A stretch of 64,000 nt of DNA from Xenoacremonium recifei (lineage: Eukaryota; Ascomycota; Sordariomycetes; Hypocreales; Nectriaceae), in the NCBI GenBank assembly GCA_012184525.1, contig WOFQ01000002.1:310001-374000 (forward strand), read 5' to 3'. Every line of letters begins with the position of its first letter. Positions within the stretch are counted from its first letter, which is position 1. Below are positions 11,938 to 23,377 of this stretch, one piece after another. The position numbers and the translations under genes were made by a program. The notes under the pieces are model-generated. The model ran no database searches, was not told the origin of the DNA, and saw nothing but the letters and a program-made list of their open reading frames with translations.

Positions 11938-12907
11938 GTATTCTAGAGGGTGTCCTTTTAGCGAAAACCACCTACTTGAGGTAGATGAATGGGCATAGAA
12001 TTATCATTGACAAGCAAGCAAGCATGCAGTTTGTATTATGAGCAGGAAATAATGATCCTCGTTCACCACGTAATTCGATAGACGAGAGGAGGTTGGTGGT
12101 CGATCTGTGTATCCGCTGGTAATGAAATAGTCACACGAGCTGAGGTCCGGGGTCACTCACTCACTCACTGTCTCAACTACCGAATGAGACATCCAATGGG
12201 CCTTTGCTTTTTCCCTTTTCTCCATCTGGCGACGGCAGTGATCCAATTCGTTGCGGCGCGCGGGTGATCGTCCTTCTGCCAGCTGTCAACCGCCGGGCCA
12301 TCAGCGATTGCCGGACGCTGTGACTGGACGATTGGACGGGCGAAGGTTTTTTTGGTTTGCAGGCAATAATAGCATGCATGGATCAGGGAACTCGGCTTTG
12401 CTGTGGTGGGTGGGAAAAGCACGGATACAGCGTTCGTCAGAACTGTAACCTTGCGGGAGCTAAAGCAGGCCTGGAGGGGACTGGACACACAAAGATCGAC
12501 TGCACGTCTACTCGCTTTGTGCTCTTTGTTTGACTCACTCGCCGGGAGGCTGGCTGGGCTGGCTTGGGCTGGGCTGAAGGATTGGCTGCGTGACCTTGAC
12601 CCCCTCCCCTCCCACTCACACGCCCTGCTAAGTGCAAAAGCAGATGTTAATGCAACTCTTCGGCTCTGGTGAATATGCTCGCACGCAATGCTCCCTAATA
12701 CCGCATCGGCTAAGGTACTGTACTGTTCTTCACCATAAGTGCGGGGCGGCGCCGCTGGGCTGCTCTGCTATTCTCCGGTATGTCCTCTTTCGGGGCTGCC
12801 GCGATCACAGTCACCGGCTTTTCCTCAGAGCCTTGATCTTCCTCTCTCCTCTTCTCTTAGGTTCTGTTCTGTTCTGGTCTTTCCTCCTCGCCATTTCACC
12901 TGCCGAG
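11938..12907. other. Intergenic region upstream of the VBA-like transporter
   Basis: About 1 kb holding the 3' flank of the kinase gene and the promoter of the next gene. It includes a short CACT run near 12,156 and a GGCTGGGCT-type direct repeat near 12,550-12,580. No gene is supported. Confidence 0.5.
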
Positions 12908-15040
12908 ATGAGTTCCCCGCGCAGAGCCTCCAGCAGACAAGCCCGTCGCGGCCGCCGAGCCTCGTCCGCTTCGGCAGACCAGGTCGGAGCCTTGCCGATC
13001 AACGTCGGCCGGGCCAAGGACGACGACTTCGCCGACTCGGAGATCGATCCTGCGGGCTTCGATATGCTGTCGCGGTCGCTGACTACTGGCGGGCCCTTCT
13101 TGGAGCCTGAGTCTACGGAGAATGCTATGCTGCGGCCTAACCCTAACCCTCGAATCGACGAGGAAGAATCTTTCGACGACGACGACGATGAGACGCCCGA
13201 CGAGGAGTCACCGTTGATTCGGGCCCGGACGGCGTCGACGGTGCGCAGTGTGGCAGTGTCCACAGCCTCGACGCCCTTTCTCAACAATACGTCCGTTACG
13301 CGCTTCTGGTTCATCTTCAGCCAGGTTTTGATGGCATACTTCATTTCCTGCTTCGACGGTACCATCATGGCGTCGTCGCACCCTGTCATCACTTCATACT
13401 TCAATGCCTCCAACTCAGCATCGTGGCTATCGACTGCCTTCCTTCTCACCTCCACGTCCTTCCAGCCGCTTCTGGGTCGTCTTTCCGATGCCATTGGCCG
13501 CAAACCGCTGTTTGTCGGCTGTCTAGGTGTGTTCGCCCTGGCGACCATGTGGTGTGCCTTGGCAGGTAGCATTGAGAGCTTCATCCTAGGACGAGCGGCG
13601 TGTGGGCTCGGTGCTGGAGGCGTAATGACACTAGGGAGTATCATTGTCAGTGACCTGGTGCCGATTGAGTAAGTAATCTTTTCGACTTGAGTCCATCTCG
13701 TAGTGCAAAGTAGAGTGAGCAGTAGACTGACCTGGAAACAGGTCTCGCGGTGCATATCAATCCTACATCAACGCCAACTACGGCGTGGGCTCGGCTCTAG
13801 GCGCTGCCGTAGGAGGCGCCATGGCCGATGCGCTGGGCTGGCGATGGGAGTTCGGTGTCCAGGTGCCCCCCTTGCTCCTATGCATGGGTATTGCCATGGT
13901 TGCGATTCCTGATGACTTGGGCATCACGGGAGAGAGGAAGGGCGTGTGGCAGGCTCTGAAAGAATTTGACGCCAAAGGCTCGCTTCTATTGACGACGTCC
14001 ATCGTCTTTGCCATCCTAGGATTGGTAAGTTATCCGAAACGAACCCCTTGTCATTTCTTAAACTAACACTCGGACTTGTAGAATCTGGGAGGCAACGTGC
14101 TGCCATGTAAGTTGACAATTTCAAGGCTCCGATATTCAACGTAACTAACACATTTCAGGGACGCACCCCTTTGTGCTCGCCTCGCTCATCATCTTCGCTG
14201 TTCTCTTCCCAACCTTCCTCTGGGTCGAGTCGTGGGTAGCCAAGCCCATTATGCCCCTTTACCTCATCCGTCACTCACCCCGAGCCAACATCATCTTCGG
14301 CAACTTCATTGCGGCGGTACTGTCCAACTCGGTGCTTTTCAATATGTCAGTTACTCAATCACTCCCGAGCCCATCATATTGCGATAGCTAATACCCATCC
14401 CAGCCCACTCTACTTCCAAGCTGTCCTTCTGACTAGCGCTACTTCCTCTGGTCTGCGCCTTGTCCTCCCGACCATTGCATCCTCGGCAACAGGCACTCTC
14501 ACAGGCTTTGCAGTGACCTGGACGCGCCGTCTCAAATGGCCTATCCAGCTCGGTTCCAGCCTCGTCCTCGTCGGCACCATCTGCCTCGCCCTGTTGCGTC
14601 GAGACTTGCCTTCGTTCGTCTACTTGTTCGTCCTCTTCCCCTGCTCCATTGGCCAGGGCTTCCAATTCCCCGGTTGTTTCATGGCCGTGCTTGCAGCGTC
14701 AGCGCAGACGGAGCAGGCTGTCGTCACCAGCACTCTCATTCTGTGGCGTAGCCTCGGTATGGTGCTCGGCGTGGCCAGCAGTAGTCTTGTTGTGCAAAAC
14801 GCTCTGGTGCACTACCTCAACGAATATGTCACAGGCGGCCGCAAGGATGAGGTGATCAAGGCCGTTAGGGGCTCTGTCGAGGAGATTCTTACTCTGCCGC
14901 CGGCGTACCGCGAGCAGGTCGTGTTGAGCTACGAGGCGGCGCTGCGTGCAACTTTTATCTGCTGCTCCATATTTGCGGCTATTGGAGTGTGTCTAATTAT
15001 TCCGATCCGCCTGCCTCGGCTCGGCGTGCGAAAGAGGTGA
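12908..15040 (+). CDS. MFS transporter, vacuolar basic amino acid (VBA/Fnx) type
   Basis: Exons are 12908-13668, 13742-14024, 14082-14106, 14159-14345 and 14404-15040, giving 630 aa; every junction keeps frame (for example VLP-W-THPF across a 25-nt exon). A hydrophilic N-terminus of about 130 residues with Arg-rich and acidic runs (FDDDDDETPDEESPLI) contains a dileucine-like EESPLI sorting signal, then 14 predicted membrane helices follow. MFS motif A is present as GRLSDAIGRKP and motif C-like glycine-rich sequence as YGVGSALGAAVGGA. The family (yeast Vba1-3, S. pombe Fnx1/2) imports basic amino acids into the vacuole. The substrate is inferred from family resemblance only. Confidence 0.85.
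13136..13150 (+). repeat. Interstitial telomere-like repeat (2.5 copies of CCCTAA)
   Basis: CCTAACCCTAACCCT is read directly within exon 1 of the VBA-like transporter, where it encodes part of RPNPNPR. It is in frame and coding, so it is not an eroded telomere. Confidence 0.7.
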
Positions 15041-15391
15041 GGTGGTGATCCTCCTAAGAAGGGAGGTTGGCGGGCTTCTGGAGAAGGGAGAAGTAACAAA
15101 AAGGGGTACAGATTTCTGAAGTATATCATGACAGGATTGGCACACGAGGCGTTTGATACATGACTTGAGCATTTACACAGCCAAATTGCTAGCATTTCAA
15201 CCATCATCAGGAATTAGGGTCACAGTAATATATCACTTGTTTGATTGAATTCAATCCCGTAGGCTTTCCGCGTACGTCTGGCCCATTCTAGCTTCTTAAG
15301 AGACCATAAATCCCAAACAATATTGTACAATGCCATATCTGCCGCACAGGGTATCTTTGCCCAAAGACTTGAGCATCACAAAACATCATCG
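15041..15391. other. Convergent 3' region between VBA-like transporter and SNU23
   Basis: 351 bp holding the 3' flanks of two genes transcribed towards each other. Nothing else is seen. Confidence 0.5.
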
Positions 15392-16108
15392 TTACTTTTT
15401 TGACGTTCCAAACGCCGTGAACCCCATCATCGCCATCATGTCGTCCTCGTCGTGCTCGCCCTCGATTCGCACATCATCGCCATACTCCATCTTGACCTTA
15501 GCCTCCTCCTCCTTCTTCAGCCGTTTCCGCTCAGCCTCCTCGCGTCTCTTCTTCCGCCGCTCCTCCAACTCCTTCTCGTTCTCCTCCTCGCGCAGCTGCA
15601 GCCGCTCGTGCAGACTCGTGGCGCGCTCGCGCTCCAGATCTTCTCGCCGTTGAATGTACATCTCGATGCGGGCGTGTACCTCCTCGGCCGTTGCGCGCCT
15701 GACCTCGGTCGTCTGCCCTGTGTTTGCCAGATGCTGTGTCGTGTTGAGATGCTCGACGAATTGTTTGTTGTCCTTGAACGTCAGGTCGCAGGCGTCACAG
15801 TAGAAACCTGCGCTGCGCCCTCGCTTGCCCACGCCGGCGCCCGCAGGCACCAGCTGCGTCTTTCCAACCTGTGCTGAAAGGTCTAGCACATTGCGCCGCG
15901 CCGACGTGAAGGTCTCGTTGCCGGTCAACGGCTTGTGGTACTTCTTGCCCGCCAACTTGGCCTCGTAGCGCGCCTTGGCTTCTTCCTTCTCGGCCGCCTC
16001 GCGCACCTTGGCCTTTTCGGCGTATTCATCGAGGTCCCATGTCTTGCGGAAGTCGGTGTCGCCGCCCGGGGCGGACTTTTCGTACGCGCCCGACTTGGCG
16101 TTGGACAT
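15392..16108 (-). CDS. Snu23/ZMAT2 U4/U6.U5 tri-snRNP zinc-finger protein
   Basis: This is an intronless ORF of 238 aa. I start at 16108 (MSNAKSGAYEK) because this N-terminus matches the family; an in-frame ATG at 16183 lies in what looks like 5' leader. The order is a TDFRKTWDLDEYAE motif at 19-31, a charged helix with KLAGKKYHKPL, a U1-type C2H2 finger (Cys104, Cys107, His120, His126; FYCDACDLTF), then a long Arg/Glu coiled coil and an acidic Met-rich tail. Snu23 joins the spliceosomal B complex and helps U4/U6 unwinding. It diverges from dph5 with 223 bp between start codons. Confidence 0.92.
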   Translation of the reverse strand: MSNAKSGAYEKSAPGGDTDFRKTWDLDEYAEKAKVREAAEKEEAKARYEAKLAGKKYHKPLTGNETFTSARRNVLDLSAQVGKTQLVPAGAGVGKRGRSAGFYCDACDLTFKDNKQFVEHLNTTQHLANTGQTTEVRRATAEEVHARIEMYIQRREDLERERATSLHERLQLREEENEKELEERRKKRREEAERKRLKKEEEAKVKMEYGDDVRIEGEHDEDDMMAMMGFTAFGTSKK

Positions 16109-16331
16109 GATGGGCGGCGAGGTTGATGTAGAAGGGAGAAAAATAATGGATGATCGAGGCATGGGCCGAAGCATGACGTCCATTTTTAGAGCTGCAGCTA
16201 GCGGAGAATTAGAGGCGGCTCTAGGCGCTAAGAAAAAAATACCCCGCCGCGGGGCACCTCATGGCAGGCCTCGCAGATTCGAATTATTTTTTCCACCATC
16301 GCCATCAACAACACAGGACTTGCTCGCCGTC

Positions 16332-17299
16332 ATGCTGTACCTCGTTGGCCTCGGCCTCTCTGACGAGACCGATATCACTGTGAAGGGGCTGGAGGTTGTC
16401 AAGAAGGCCTCGCGCGTCTACCTCGAAGCCTACACCAGCATCCTCCTCGTGGACCAGTCCGTCCTGGTAGGCGCATCATGGGCTCTCTCTGTTGGCCAGC
16501 CATGTTGACTGACCTGGACCAGGAATCGTATTATGGACGCTCCATCACAATTGCCGACCGCGAAATGGTGGAGTCGAATAGCGACGAGATCCTGCGCAAT
16601 GCACAGAACGAGGACGTCGCATTCCTCGTTGTTGGCGATCCCTTTGGGTACGATGCCTTCCTCCACCGAGTCAGGTTTCTCTAACATGACCATTTCAGAG
16701 CCACCACCCACACCGACCTCGTCCTTCGAGCCCGAGAACTAGACATCCCTTTCCGAACAGTACCGAACGCGTCCATTATGTCCGGTATCGGTGCCTGTGG
16801 ACTGCAGCTATACAACTTTGGCCAGACGGTATCCATGGTCTTCTTCACAGACACCTGGAAACCTGCATCCTTCTACGACCGAATAAAGGAGAACCGCGAT
16901 ATCGGTCTACATACCCTCGTCCTGGTCGATATCAAGGTCAAAGAACAAAGCCTGGAGAATATGGCACGAGGCAGGCTGATCTATGAGCCCCCTCGCTATA
17001 TGACGGTCGGTCAATGCGCGTCGCAGATGCTTGAGATAGAGGAAGAGCGAAAGGAGGGCGTCTATACCAGGGACAGCCTTGCCATTGGCGCGGCAAGGGT
17101 TGGTGGCAAGACGGAGAAGTTCGTGGCTGGTACGTTGGAGGAGCTATGTTCGACCGACGAGGAGCTGGGTCCTCCCCTACACAGCCTGGTCCTACTGGGA
17201 CGTCGAGCGCATGAGCTCGAGCATGACTACGTTCGGCATTTCGCAGTTGACAAAGAGAAGTGGGACCGCATCTGGAAGGAAGATTATGGGAAGCAGTAG
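16332..17299 (+). CDS. dph5: Diphthine methyl ester synthase DPH5
   Basis: Exons are 16332-16466, 16523-16647 and 16699-17299, giving 286 aa, the usual length. It uses S-adenosylmethionine to methylate the modified histidine of elongation factor 2 during diphthamide synthesis. The tetrapyrrole-methylase-like fold is recognisable from MLYLVGLGLSDETDI at the start, VVGDPFGATTHTDL at residues 81-94, the SAM-site NASIMSGIGACGLQLYNFG and SLVLLGRRAHELE near the C-terminus. Introns are 51-56 nt. It is convergent with bli-3, with 88 bp between stop codons. Confidence 0.95.
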
Positions 17300-17387
17300 A
17301 TTCATGATTTCGAGGCCCGACTTCGTATCGCAAACCATACTTGTACATGCTATGATACATGGAAGACTCATCAAGGTGGTAGATAAT

Positions 17388-18060
17388 CTAGACCACCGCG
17401 GCGCGCCACGACTTCACATCCGCCTCGGAAATCTCTCTCAGGCTGTTGACGGAGGCGGGCTTCCCGGTCACGGCGCCCTGCGCAACTTCCGCCGCCCGGC
17501 TGAAGATGTTCTTGGATACAAGCGAGTACGTCGATGACACCATCTTCACCCGGATAACACCAATTCTAGGGTCCTCAGCAGAACCATCGTGCTTGCCATC
17601 ACCGAGATCCCCCATCCAGGCTTTCAAAGTCGGGTTGTAATACTTTTTTACGAGGCTTCGGTCCGTCTCAACGGTCGCATGACCTGCAATGGAGGCCCAC
17701 TCGCCAGAGGCGTTGATGAAGGATACGTTGACGTGAGGGTCGGCAGCGAGATCATCGGTCTTACCGGACTCAGTGTTGGTATGGAAGAGAAGGTCGACGC
17801 CCTCGGATTCCTAACGGTCATAAATAAGCAATGGTTGTGGCTACGAGGCTGAACTCTGAACGTACAGTGGCGGCCAGCGCCATACAGCGTGATACGAGGT
17901 TGCCGCTGGAGGGTCCACGGGTGGTCATCATGCCAAACTTGCACTTGTTCATGAAGTCCACCAGATCATCGACCTTTTGCTTCAGGGAGACTTCATCGAT
18001 GTTGGCCTGCTTGTAGGGGTCGGCGGGCGCGTCGCCAGTTGAGGTGTTGGAGAAGGACAT
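17388..18060 (-). CDS. bli-3: BLI-3-like protein, pyridoxamine 5'-phosphate-oxidase-like split barrel
   Basis: Exons on the minus strand are 18060-17866 and 17810-17388, giving 205 aa, with a 55-nt intron in phase 0. The sequence fits the FMN-binding split-barrel/general stress protein 26 family: KFGMMTTRGPSSGNLVSRCM at 42-61, the FHTNTESGKTDDL segment, HVNVSFINASGEWASIAG and KAWMGDLGDG near 150. Neurospora bli-3 is known as a blue-light-inducible gene of this family. No catalytic function is established, so flavin or heme binding is inferred. A TATA-like CTTATAAG and a GACGTC palindrome lie about 80-90 bp upstream. Confidence 0.9.
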
Positions 18061-18136
18061 GGTTGAAAATTGTTAGATACAGATCAAGGCAGCAATTGCT
18101 TGTTAGTTGGTGAATCAGACTGAAAGCAAGCCACGG

Positions 18137-18149
18137 GACGTCTTATAAG
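18137..18149 (-). promoter_or_regulatory. CRE-like GACGTC plus TATA-like CTTATAAG upstream of bli-3
   Basis: GACGTC (18137-18142) overlaps CTTATAAG (18142-18149), 77-89 bp upstream of the bli-3 start. Position suits a core promoter. GACGTC is the core of ATF/CREB sites, but function here is inferred. Confidence 0.4.
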
Positions 18150-19570
18150 GTCCAACGGTCTTCGTTACGTATAACTGCAAGCCATCGCTAAGATTTCATC
18201 ATAGACAATCATCGGCCATGGGCAAGCAGCATCATGACGTCAGAAACATGTCTCACTTTAACGGCAGTTTGAGGTGTGAACCTGAGCTGATTGCCCTTTT
18301 GGGCCAGACGGCGATGCTAGCGAGCGAGCAGCGATGCAATGCCATGTGGGGGAGGGCTTGATCGCACAGATCGTGATCGTTGAAGAAACGGCCGACCAGC
18401 GACGGGAAGCATCGCTGTCGAACAGCATATAGTCACATGACATCGCGTTGCATCGGGATTGGGATTGCGTGAGCGACTGGTCCTGACTGCCCCAGCTCCT
18501 GCTCTGTGTTCCCGTCCCGACAAGCGACCTCCACTTACAAGGCAAGCACGCCCGCCCGGGATTGCGACGGGAAGAAGGCGCGCTGCTCCGGCCCAGCAGC
18601 CAGCAGGTGCCAGCAGGTGTCAGGAGGTGCAATCGACTTGCTCGCGCTCACTCCCATCCGTGGCTCCTTCCCACATCCCTCCCTCCATAGCGAGCCCCCG
18701 CTGTCCGAGCTCCGGTGGCTCGCTCCTTCCTCTGCCGCCCCCCCTTCATCGGTCGCTCCTGCTTGCCGCTTGCTTCCTGCTCCTGCTCACCATCCTCCAG
18801 CCGGTGCCTCCAGGCAATCTGCTGAGCTCATCAATAGGAAATCACTCCAAGTCAGACGAGCCCCCCGGGCCTGTCTCCACTTACAACTTCACTCCTCCAT
18901 TCTTCACCCTCGACAGGTCTCATCTGCTGTCGATCACCAGCTCGTCCCAGGCCCTGGCCATCGCGGGGCTTCACTGCACTGCAACTGCGCGGCACTGATT
19001 CACCCTGCTTCCCGTCTCGCCCGTGTCTCATCAGCGGCCGTCACCGCGCGCTTCTGCCTCTGGCCCGCCCGTGGTCTTTCACAGTTACCGCTGCCTCTGC
19101 CTCTGCCTCCCCTCTGTTCTAGTTCGTTCCTCTTGTCCAGCTTGTCGGTGTCACAGAAGTCATCTATCGGGAGCCTTAGGCCACATCGTCGGCGCACTGC
19201 AGCACCCGACTTTGATTCACCTGGGTCCAACGCCCATTTATTACTCTCCTCCCAGCGTCTGTGCCCATGTGAGATTCCTTTTCCTATTCTTGTTCTCATA
19301 CTTGTGGCCATCTGTCTTTTTCTTCCTCTCGTCTTCTTTTCGGTCGCTGCGGCCCTTTGCACTCTTCTGAGTCTTTGTTGTCCGCCAGCCCAACTGCTGT
19401 CTAGAAAATATCTCTCTTATCGCGCCTTCCGAGTTGTCGAGACGAGACACTCTGTTCGACGCAGAGAAAAGCTGCTCTGTATCTTCCGCCACCTATAAAT
19501 CATCGTCGCGACGAAACAGACATCGCCCCGAAATAGAGCCGCTTTTTTCTTCACACAAAATACCACCATC
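18150..19570. other. Intergenic region with long C/T-rich leader of the F-box-like gene
   Basis: From about 18,640 to 19,500 the plus strand is strongly pyrimidine-rich (TCTCC, CCTCTGCC and similar runs). This pattern is common in promoters and 5' leaders of filamentous fungi. TATAAA occurs at 19494-19499, about 70 bp before the ATG. The long ORF across this stretch has leader-like composition and is not accepted as a gene. Confidence 0.45.
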
Positions 19571-21072
19571 ATGACTTCTTCTTCTCATTTGGTAAGCTCC
19601 TCTCGCACTTATGCCTTATCTCCTACCCTATACTATCTCATGACACCACGTTACTGACACTCCTGTCACAGACCGTGTTCCCGTGGGAATGCCGGGATAA
19701 GGAGGATCAGGCCAAAATCGCCTATAATCACCAATTGCGTCGCCAGACACAGTCTCTGTCTGAAGAGAACATGAGGCTTAAGCGACTTTTGCGTGACAAT
19801 GGGATTTCGTGGTCGCCAATTGCCTTGAACCACATGAAACAGCTTGACCCGACCCACCGCAAGACCCGATCGTCCATGACTTCCAAGGACATGGGCCATC
19901 CCTATCTGCCAATGGAGGTCATCCTTCGCATTCTCAAATTTGCCATGAAGAGCCCTTATCCTATTGTTGATCCCCTGTCACCGCTTACATCGGAGAATCT
20001 GTCAGACAAGGAAAAGGCTCGCGGTAATCAGATCGCCATTCACTTCCTCGCGACTTGCAAGGCCCTACATGAAGAGGGAACCCGGTACCTGTGGACGTCC
20101 AATACGTTCACTTTTACGACACCCTGGGCTGTACGCCACTTTGCCGAGCTGCCTCTTGATTTCCGCCAGAGAATCAACAACATCAACTTCCGCGTCATTG
20201 CGCGGTACTACGATGACCAGCGTGGTCGCAAGCACAAGCTGGATCGATGCTACCATGCCGACCTGAAGAAGGACCAGCTCCTCAAGGTCCACCTGCGACC
20301 AACTGAGAGCCCCCTTGTTCGTGGCGGCTTCCGATGTTACACCTGGAATCAGATTGTGGACTTCCTGGAGGCTCTCCGTGCGCCCTATGACCCAAACTAC
20401 AAGAACCGGAAGCTTCCACGCCCAAGACTACTTCCATCTCTTACGTCGCTGCGCCTGGACCTCGTCAACTTTTCTGACACACTCTTGCCGTTCTCAGGCT
20501 CAGAGCTGCATGATATATCGTCTCATGAGCTCGGATGTACCTTGAACGAACTTATGATCACAGGCATGCCCTTCGATGATACGGGCATGAAGGCATCGGC
20601 TGAACTGAGTGGACTTCTCAAGGACGAGGGCTTGTACCTTGATGGACCTGCCTGTTACGTCGCCCACACGCGTTACCTCCAGCCCCTCTCTGGTAAGCGC
20701 TGGTGTGCGCGAGTCATCCGGGCTTTTAAGGGGGGGGAGAAAAAGCCCTCGGATGACGATTCGGATGGCGAACGTGAAGACATGCACGCCATGTCGCGTA
20801 GCCATATCAAGCTCGGCGCCCTGCCACCTGCCCCGAAAGAGGAGGGACACCCACCTTCGACCCGGGCCGATGATACGGTCATCTGGAAGCGAGTGCCCGT
20901 CTCTCGCGACAACCCACACCGGGAATGGGTTCAATTCTCTCGTTACAGTGGTTATGAGACATCTGATTCGGAATGGGATAGCGATGAGGAGGGTATCTGC
21001 CCCTGCTGTGGCGAAGCTCACCCAGGCTCGTCCTTCCTGGACTTTTTGATGGAGGATGACCTAGCTGACTGA
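19571..21072 (+). CDS. F-box-like domain protein, uncharacterised
   Basis: Exons are 19571-19591 (7 codons, MTSSSHL) and 19672-21072, giving 473 aa; the donor is GTAAGC and the acceptor TCACAG. A short coiled-coil-like stretch (residues 28-50, LRRQTQSLSEENMRLKRLL) precedes an F-box-like segment at about 83-155 (YLPMEVILRILKFAM, then FLATCKALHEEGTRYLW), which is the usual fungal arrangement. Leucine-rich segments follow around 260-300. The C-terminus has an acidic patch and an isolated CPCCGEAH at about 447-454. F-box proteins present substrates to SCF ubiquitin ligases; the substrate cannot be guessed. The start with a tiny first exon is supported by the in-frame ATG context ACCATCATGA. Confidence 0.75.
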
Positions 21073-21457
21073 ATTCAGTTTAATTCGAGGGGGAGTATAA
21101 TTTTGTTATGAGGGACGATGGATGACGGGTGACAGATGACAGACGACGGGTAATAGGCGTTGGACGGGACGGAATTTGCAGATGCCTACATGGTGTACTT
21201 TATATTTAGATACCCGGCTTGCTACCTAGACAAATTGCTGATTACATGGACAATTACTGTCCCACTTGATGACTGAACATTAGTCTCTTTGAATTACATT
21301 CAAGGGGCTTAGAGATGATGCGTAGCCACGTAGGTTTGATATGTTATAGGTACTAAGGAGGTATAGAGAGTCTCTTTATATGGAGGTATGTAAACAATAC
21401 AGGAAGAAAAACGCACATATACGAAGAACATAAAGATATTTATGTACAGATTACAGA
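21073..21457. other. Convergent 3' region between F-box-like gene and laccase
   Basis: About 0.4 kb, AT-richer than the flanking genes, with no gene. Direct short GATGAC/GACGG repeats near 21,115-21,150 are the only structure seen. Confidence 0.5.
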
Positions 21458-23287
21458 CTATATACCAGAATCTTCCTGGATCATCTCGGCATTGCCAATG
21501 TGCTCATCCCACAGCCGACACTGTTCCTTCAAGTTCTCACGCTCCTCGTCAGAAACCAGTCCGGGAATCTCATCCTCACGCACAACGAACTGCAGTGAGA
21601 AGCCCTCGGAGGCGTGCCAACCGATGTGACAATGCATGAGCCAGACGCCCGGGTTGTCGGTGATGAAAGCAATCACGAGGTAGCCGCTAGCAGGCAACAC
21701 TGCGGTATCGCGGCGCGGGGGGTTTTTGAGATTCAGGGGGATATCGTGAGAGTAGGAGCCGACGCCCTGAGCGAGGATCTGGAAGTCGTAGCCGTGCAAG
21801 TGGATGGGATGGGAGATGTTAAAGGCCGTCTCGATGGCGACGTAGGTCCATTTATTGGGCTCGCGTAGGTGGATGACGGCGGAAGAAGGCTGGAAAGGGG
21901 TGTCGTCGAGGATCTTGAGCAGCGAGGGCTGGTTCCACTCGGCGACCATGGAGGTGCTGTTGAGGAACCACTTGGCGACGTGGTCGCGGTTGGCACGCTC
22001 GAGAGTGGCGTTCTCGAAGATGGAGGTGGTGACCTCGGCGACGTCTTTGGGCAGAACCGGGACGAGGTTGGAAGGGTCCTCGTCGCGGCAGGATTCCTCG
22101 GCGGCGAAGGCCGTGGTGTTGGGGAGGCTGGAGCCGGAGGAGGAGCCGTACCGGATGATGCCCCGGACGTTCTCGGGGTGGGCGACCTTGGAGCAGGCCT
22201 TTTGGGGCGTTGCGCGGAACCAGAAGTCTGAGCCGTGCTGGGCTTGGTCTGTGGTGATGAGCACGTCGGCGCGTTGGCCTGAGGAGGTGTGAGCGGGATG
22301 GTCAATTCAGGGGTTCAGGGGTTGGGCTTACCGATGCCTAGACTGAGCGTCTCCGTCTTGTACGGCACGATGGGCACAAAGTCCGTAGAGATGACCGTCA
22401 TTTCATGGTGATCGAACGACAGCTTGAAGTGCGAGTCCATGGCGCCGTTGAGGAAACGCAGGCGGTACGTCTTGTTCTCCTCGAGCTGCAGCTCGTACCG
22501 CTGGCCCGTCTGATTGCTGGCGCCGTCATTCCCATAGACTCCCGTGCCGTTGATCAGCGCGTTATCCATGTCTGGCGGCCCATGGAGCTCCTCGCCGGGA
22601 AGCAGCACGTGGACTGTTGGATGCGACCAGTCCTGGACGACGATGACGCCCATGTCCTCGTCGTAGTTGGCGCTCGCGGGCCCGTTGATGATGACGGGGC
22701 CGAAGACGCCGTCGTAGGTCTGCAGGCCGAAGTGCGAGTGGTACCAGGATGTGCCATATTGTGTGGCTCGGAACTTGTAGGTGACGGAGGAGCCAGGGGG
22801 TGCTGGGCATTCAGTGATGGACGTGACGCCGTCTCTGGGGTTGGTGAAGTTTTGGCGGATGCCGTGGAAGTGGATGGAGGTTCCGTTGTTGGACTCCTTC
22901 AGGTTGTTCTTCACATGGACTATGAGGTTATCGCCCCAGTTGGCGATGACTGGTGGTCCTGAAGTACAAGGTCAGTCTTGATATCCAAAGGGAGTGATAG
23001 AGTCAATACTCACCTGGGATGGTACCGTTGACGGCTTGGGCTGGACGTTCAAAACCGTCAGGGGAAACGGTGGCTTCAGACACTTCGAGCCAGTACTCTC
23101 GCGTTACGCCTGTATCGGGCACAAACTCTGTGTAGTCTGTATGTATATCATAGTCGCACCATTGTTGCCGGTTGTCAGGCTCGTTGCCTTCACAGTAGTC
23201 CGGCCCCTTGGAGCTGTCGTCACGAGGTTCAATGAAGCGGGCGCTGCAGTAGAGTGCGAATGCAGTGATGTAAAGAAACCGAGTCAT
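21458..23287 (-). CDS. Laccase (ascomycete multicopper oxidase)
   Basis: Exons on the minus strand are 23287-23014, 22958-22332 and 22278-21458, giving 573 aa. A secretion signal (MTRFLYITAFALYCSARF) starts the protein. All four copper-binding motifs are present: HFHG at 121-124, HSH at 165-167, HPIHLHG at 457-463 and HCHIGWH at 516-522 with the type 1 Cys517. The position ten residues after that Cys is Phe527. The C-terminus ends in DSGI, the plug found in ascomycete laccases. The enzyme oxidises phenols while reducing oxygen to water, probably outside the cell; typical roles are pigment formation, lignin or phenolic attack. The substrate is not determinable from sequence. Confidence 0.93.
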
Positions 23288-23371
23288 ACTTTGTAAAAGA
23301 GCTTCTAAGAATGTCTAAAAACGTCTATACCGTCCATTTCCAGTACACGCTCAGTCACTACCGTTTCGCTC

Positions 23372-23377
23372 TTTATA
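23372..23377 (-). promoter_or_regulatory. TATA box upstream of laccase
   Basis: TATAAA on the minus strand, about 85 nt upstream of the laccase start codon, in a position typical of a strong inducible promoter. Confidence 0.55.

Noticed and set aside
13136..13150. Remnant chromosome end marked by CCCTAA repeats
   Set aside because: Only 2.5 units, in frame inside a conserved gene, with housekeeping genes on both sides.
12811..13755. 314-residue open frame on the minus strand opposite the VBA-like transporter
   Set aside because: Antisense shadow. The plus strand encodes recognisable MFS helices through properly spliced exons.
16109..16183. Upstream start (MDVMLRPMPR) for SNU23
   Set aside because: The family N-terminus begins at MSNAKSGAYEK. 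The extension lies within the short divergent promoter with dph5.
18506..19498. 330-residue plus-strand frame upstream of the F-box-like gene
   Set aside because: Ser/Pro/Leu/Arg composition comes from the C/T-rich leader; three frames are open in parallel here.
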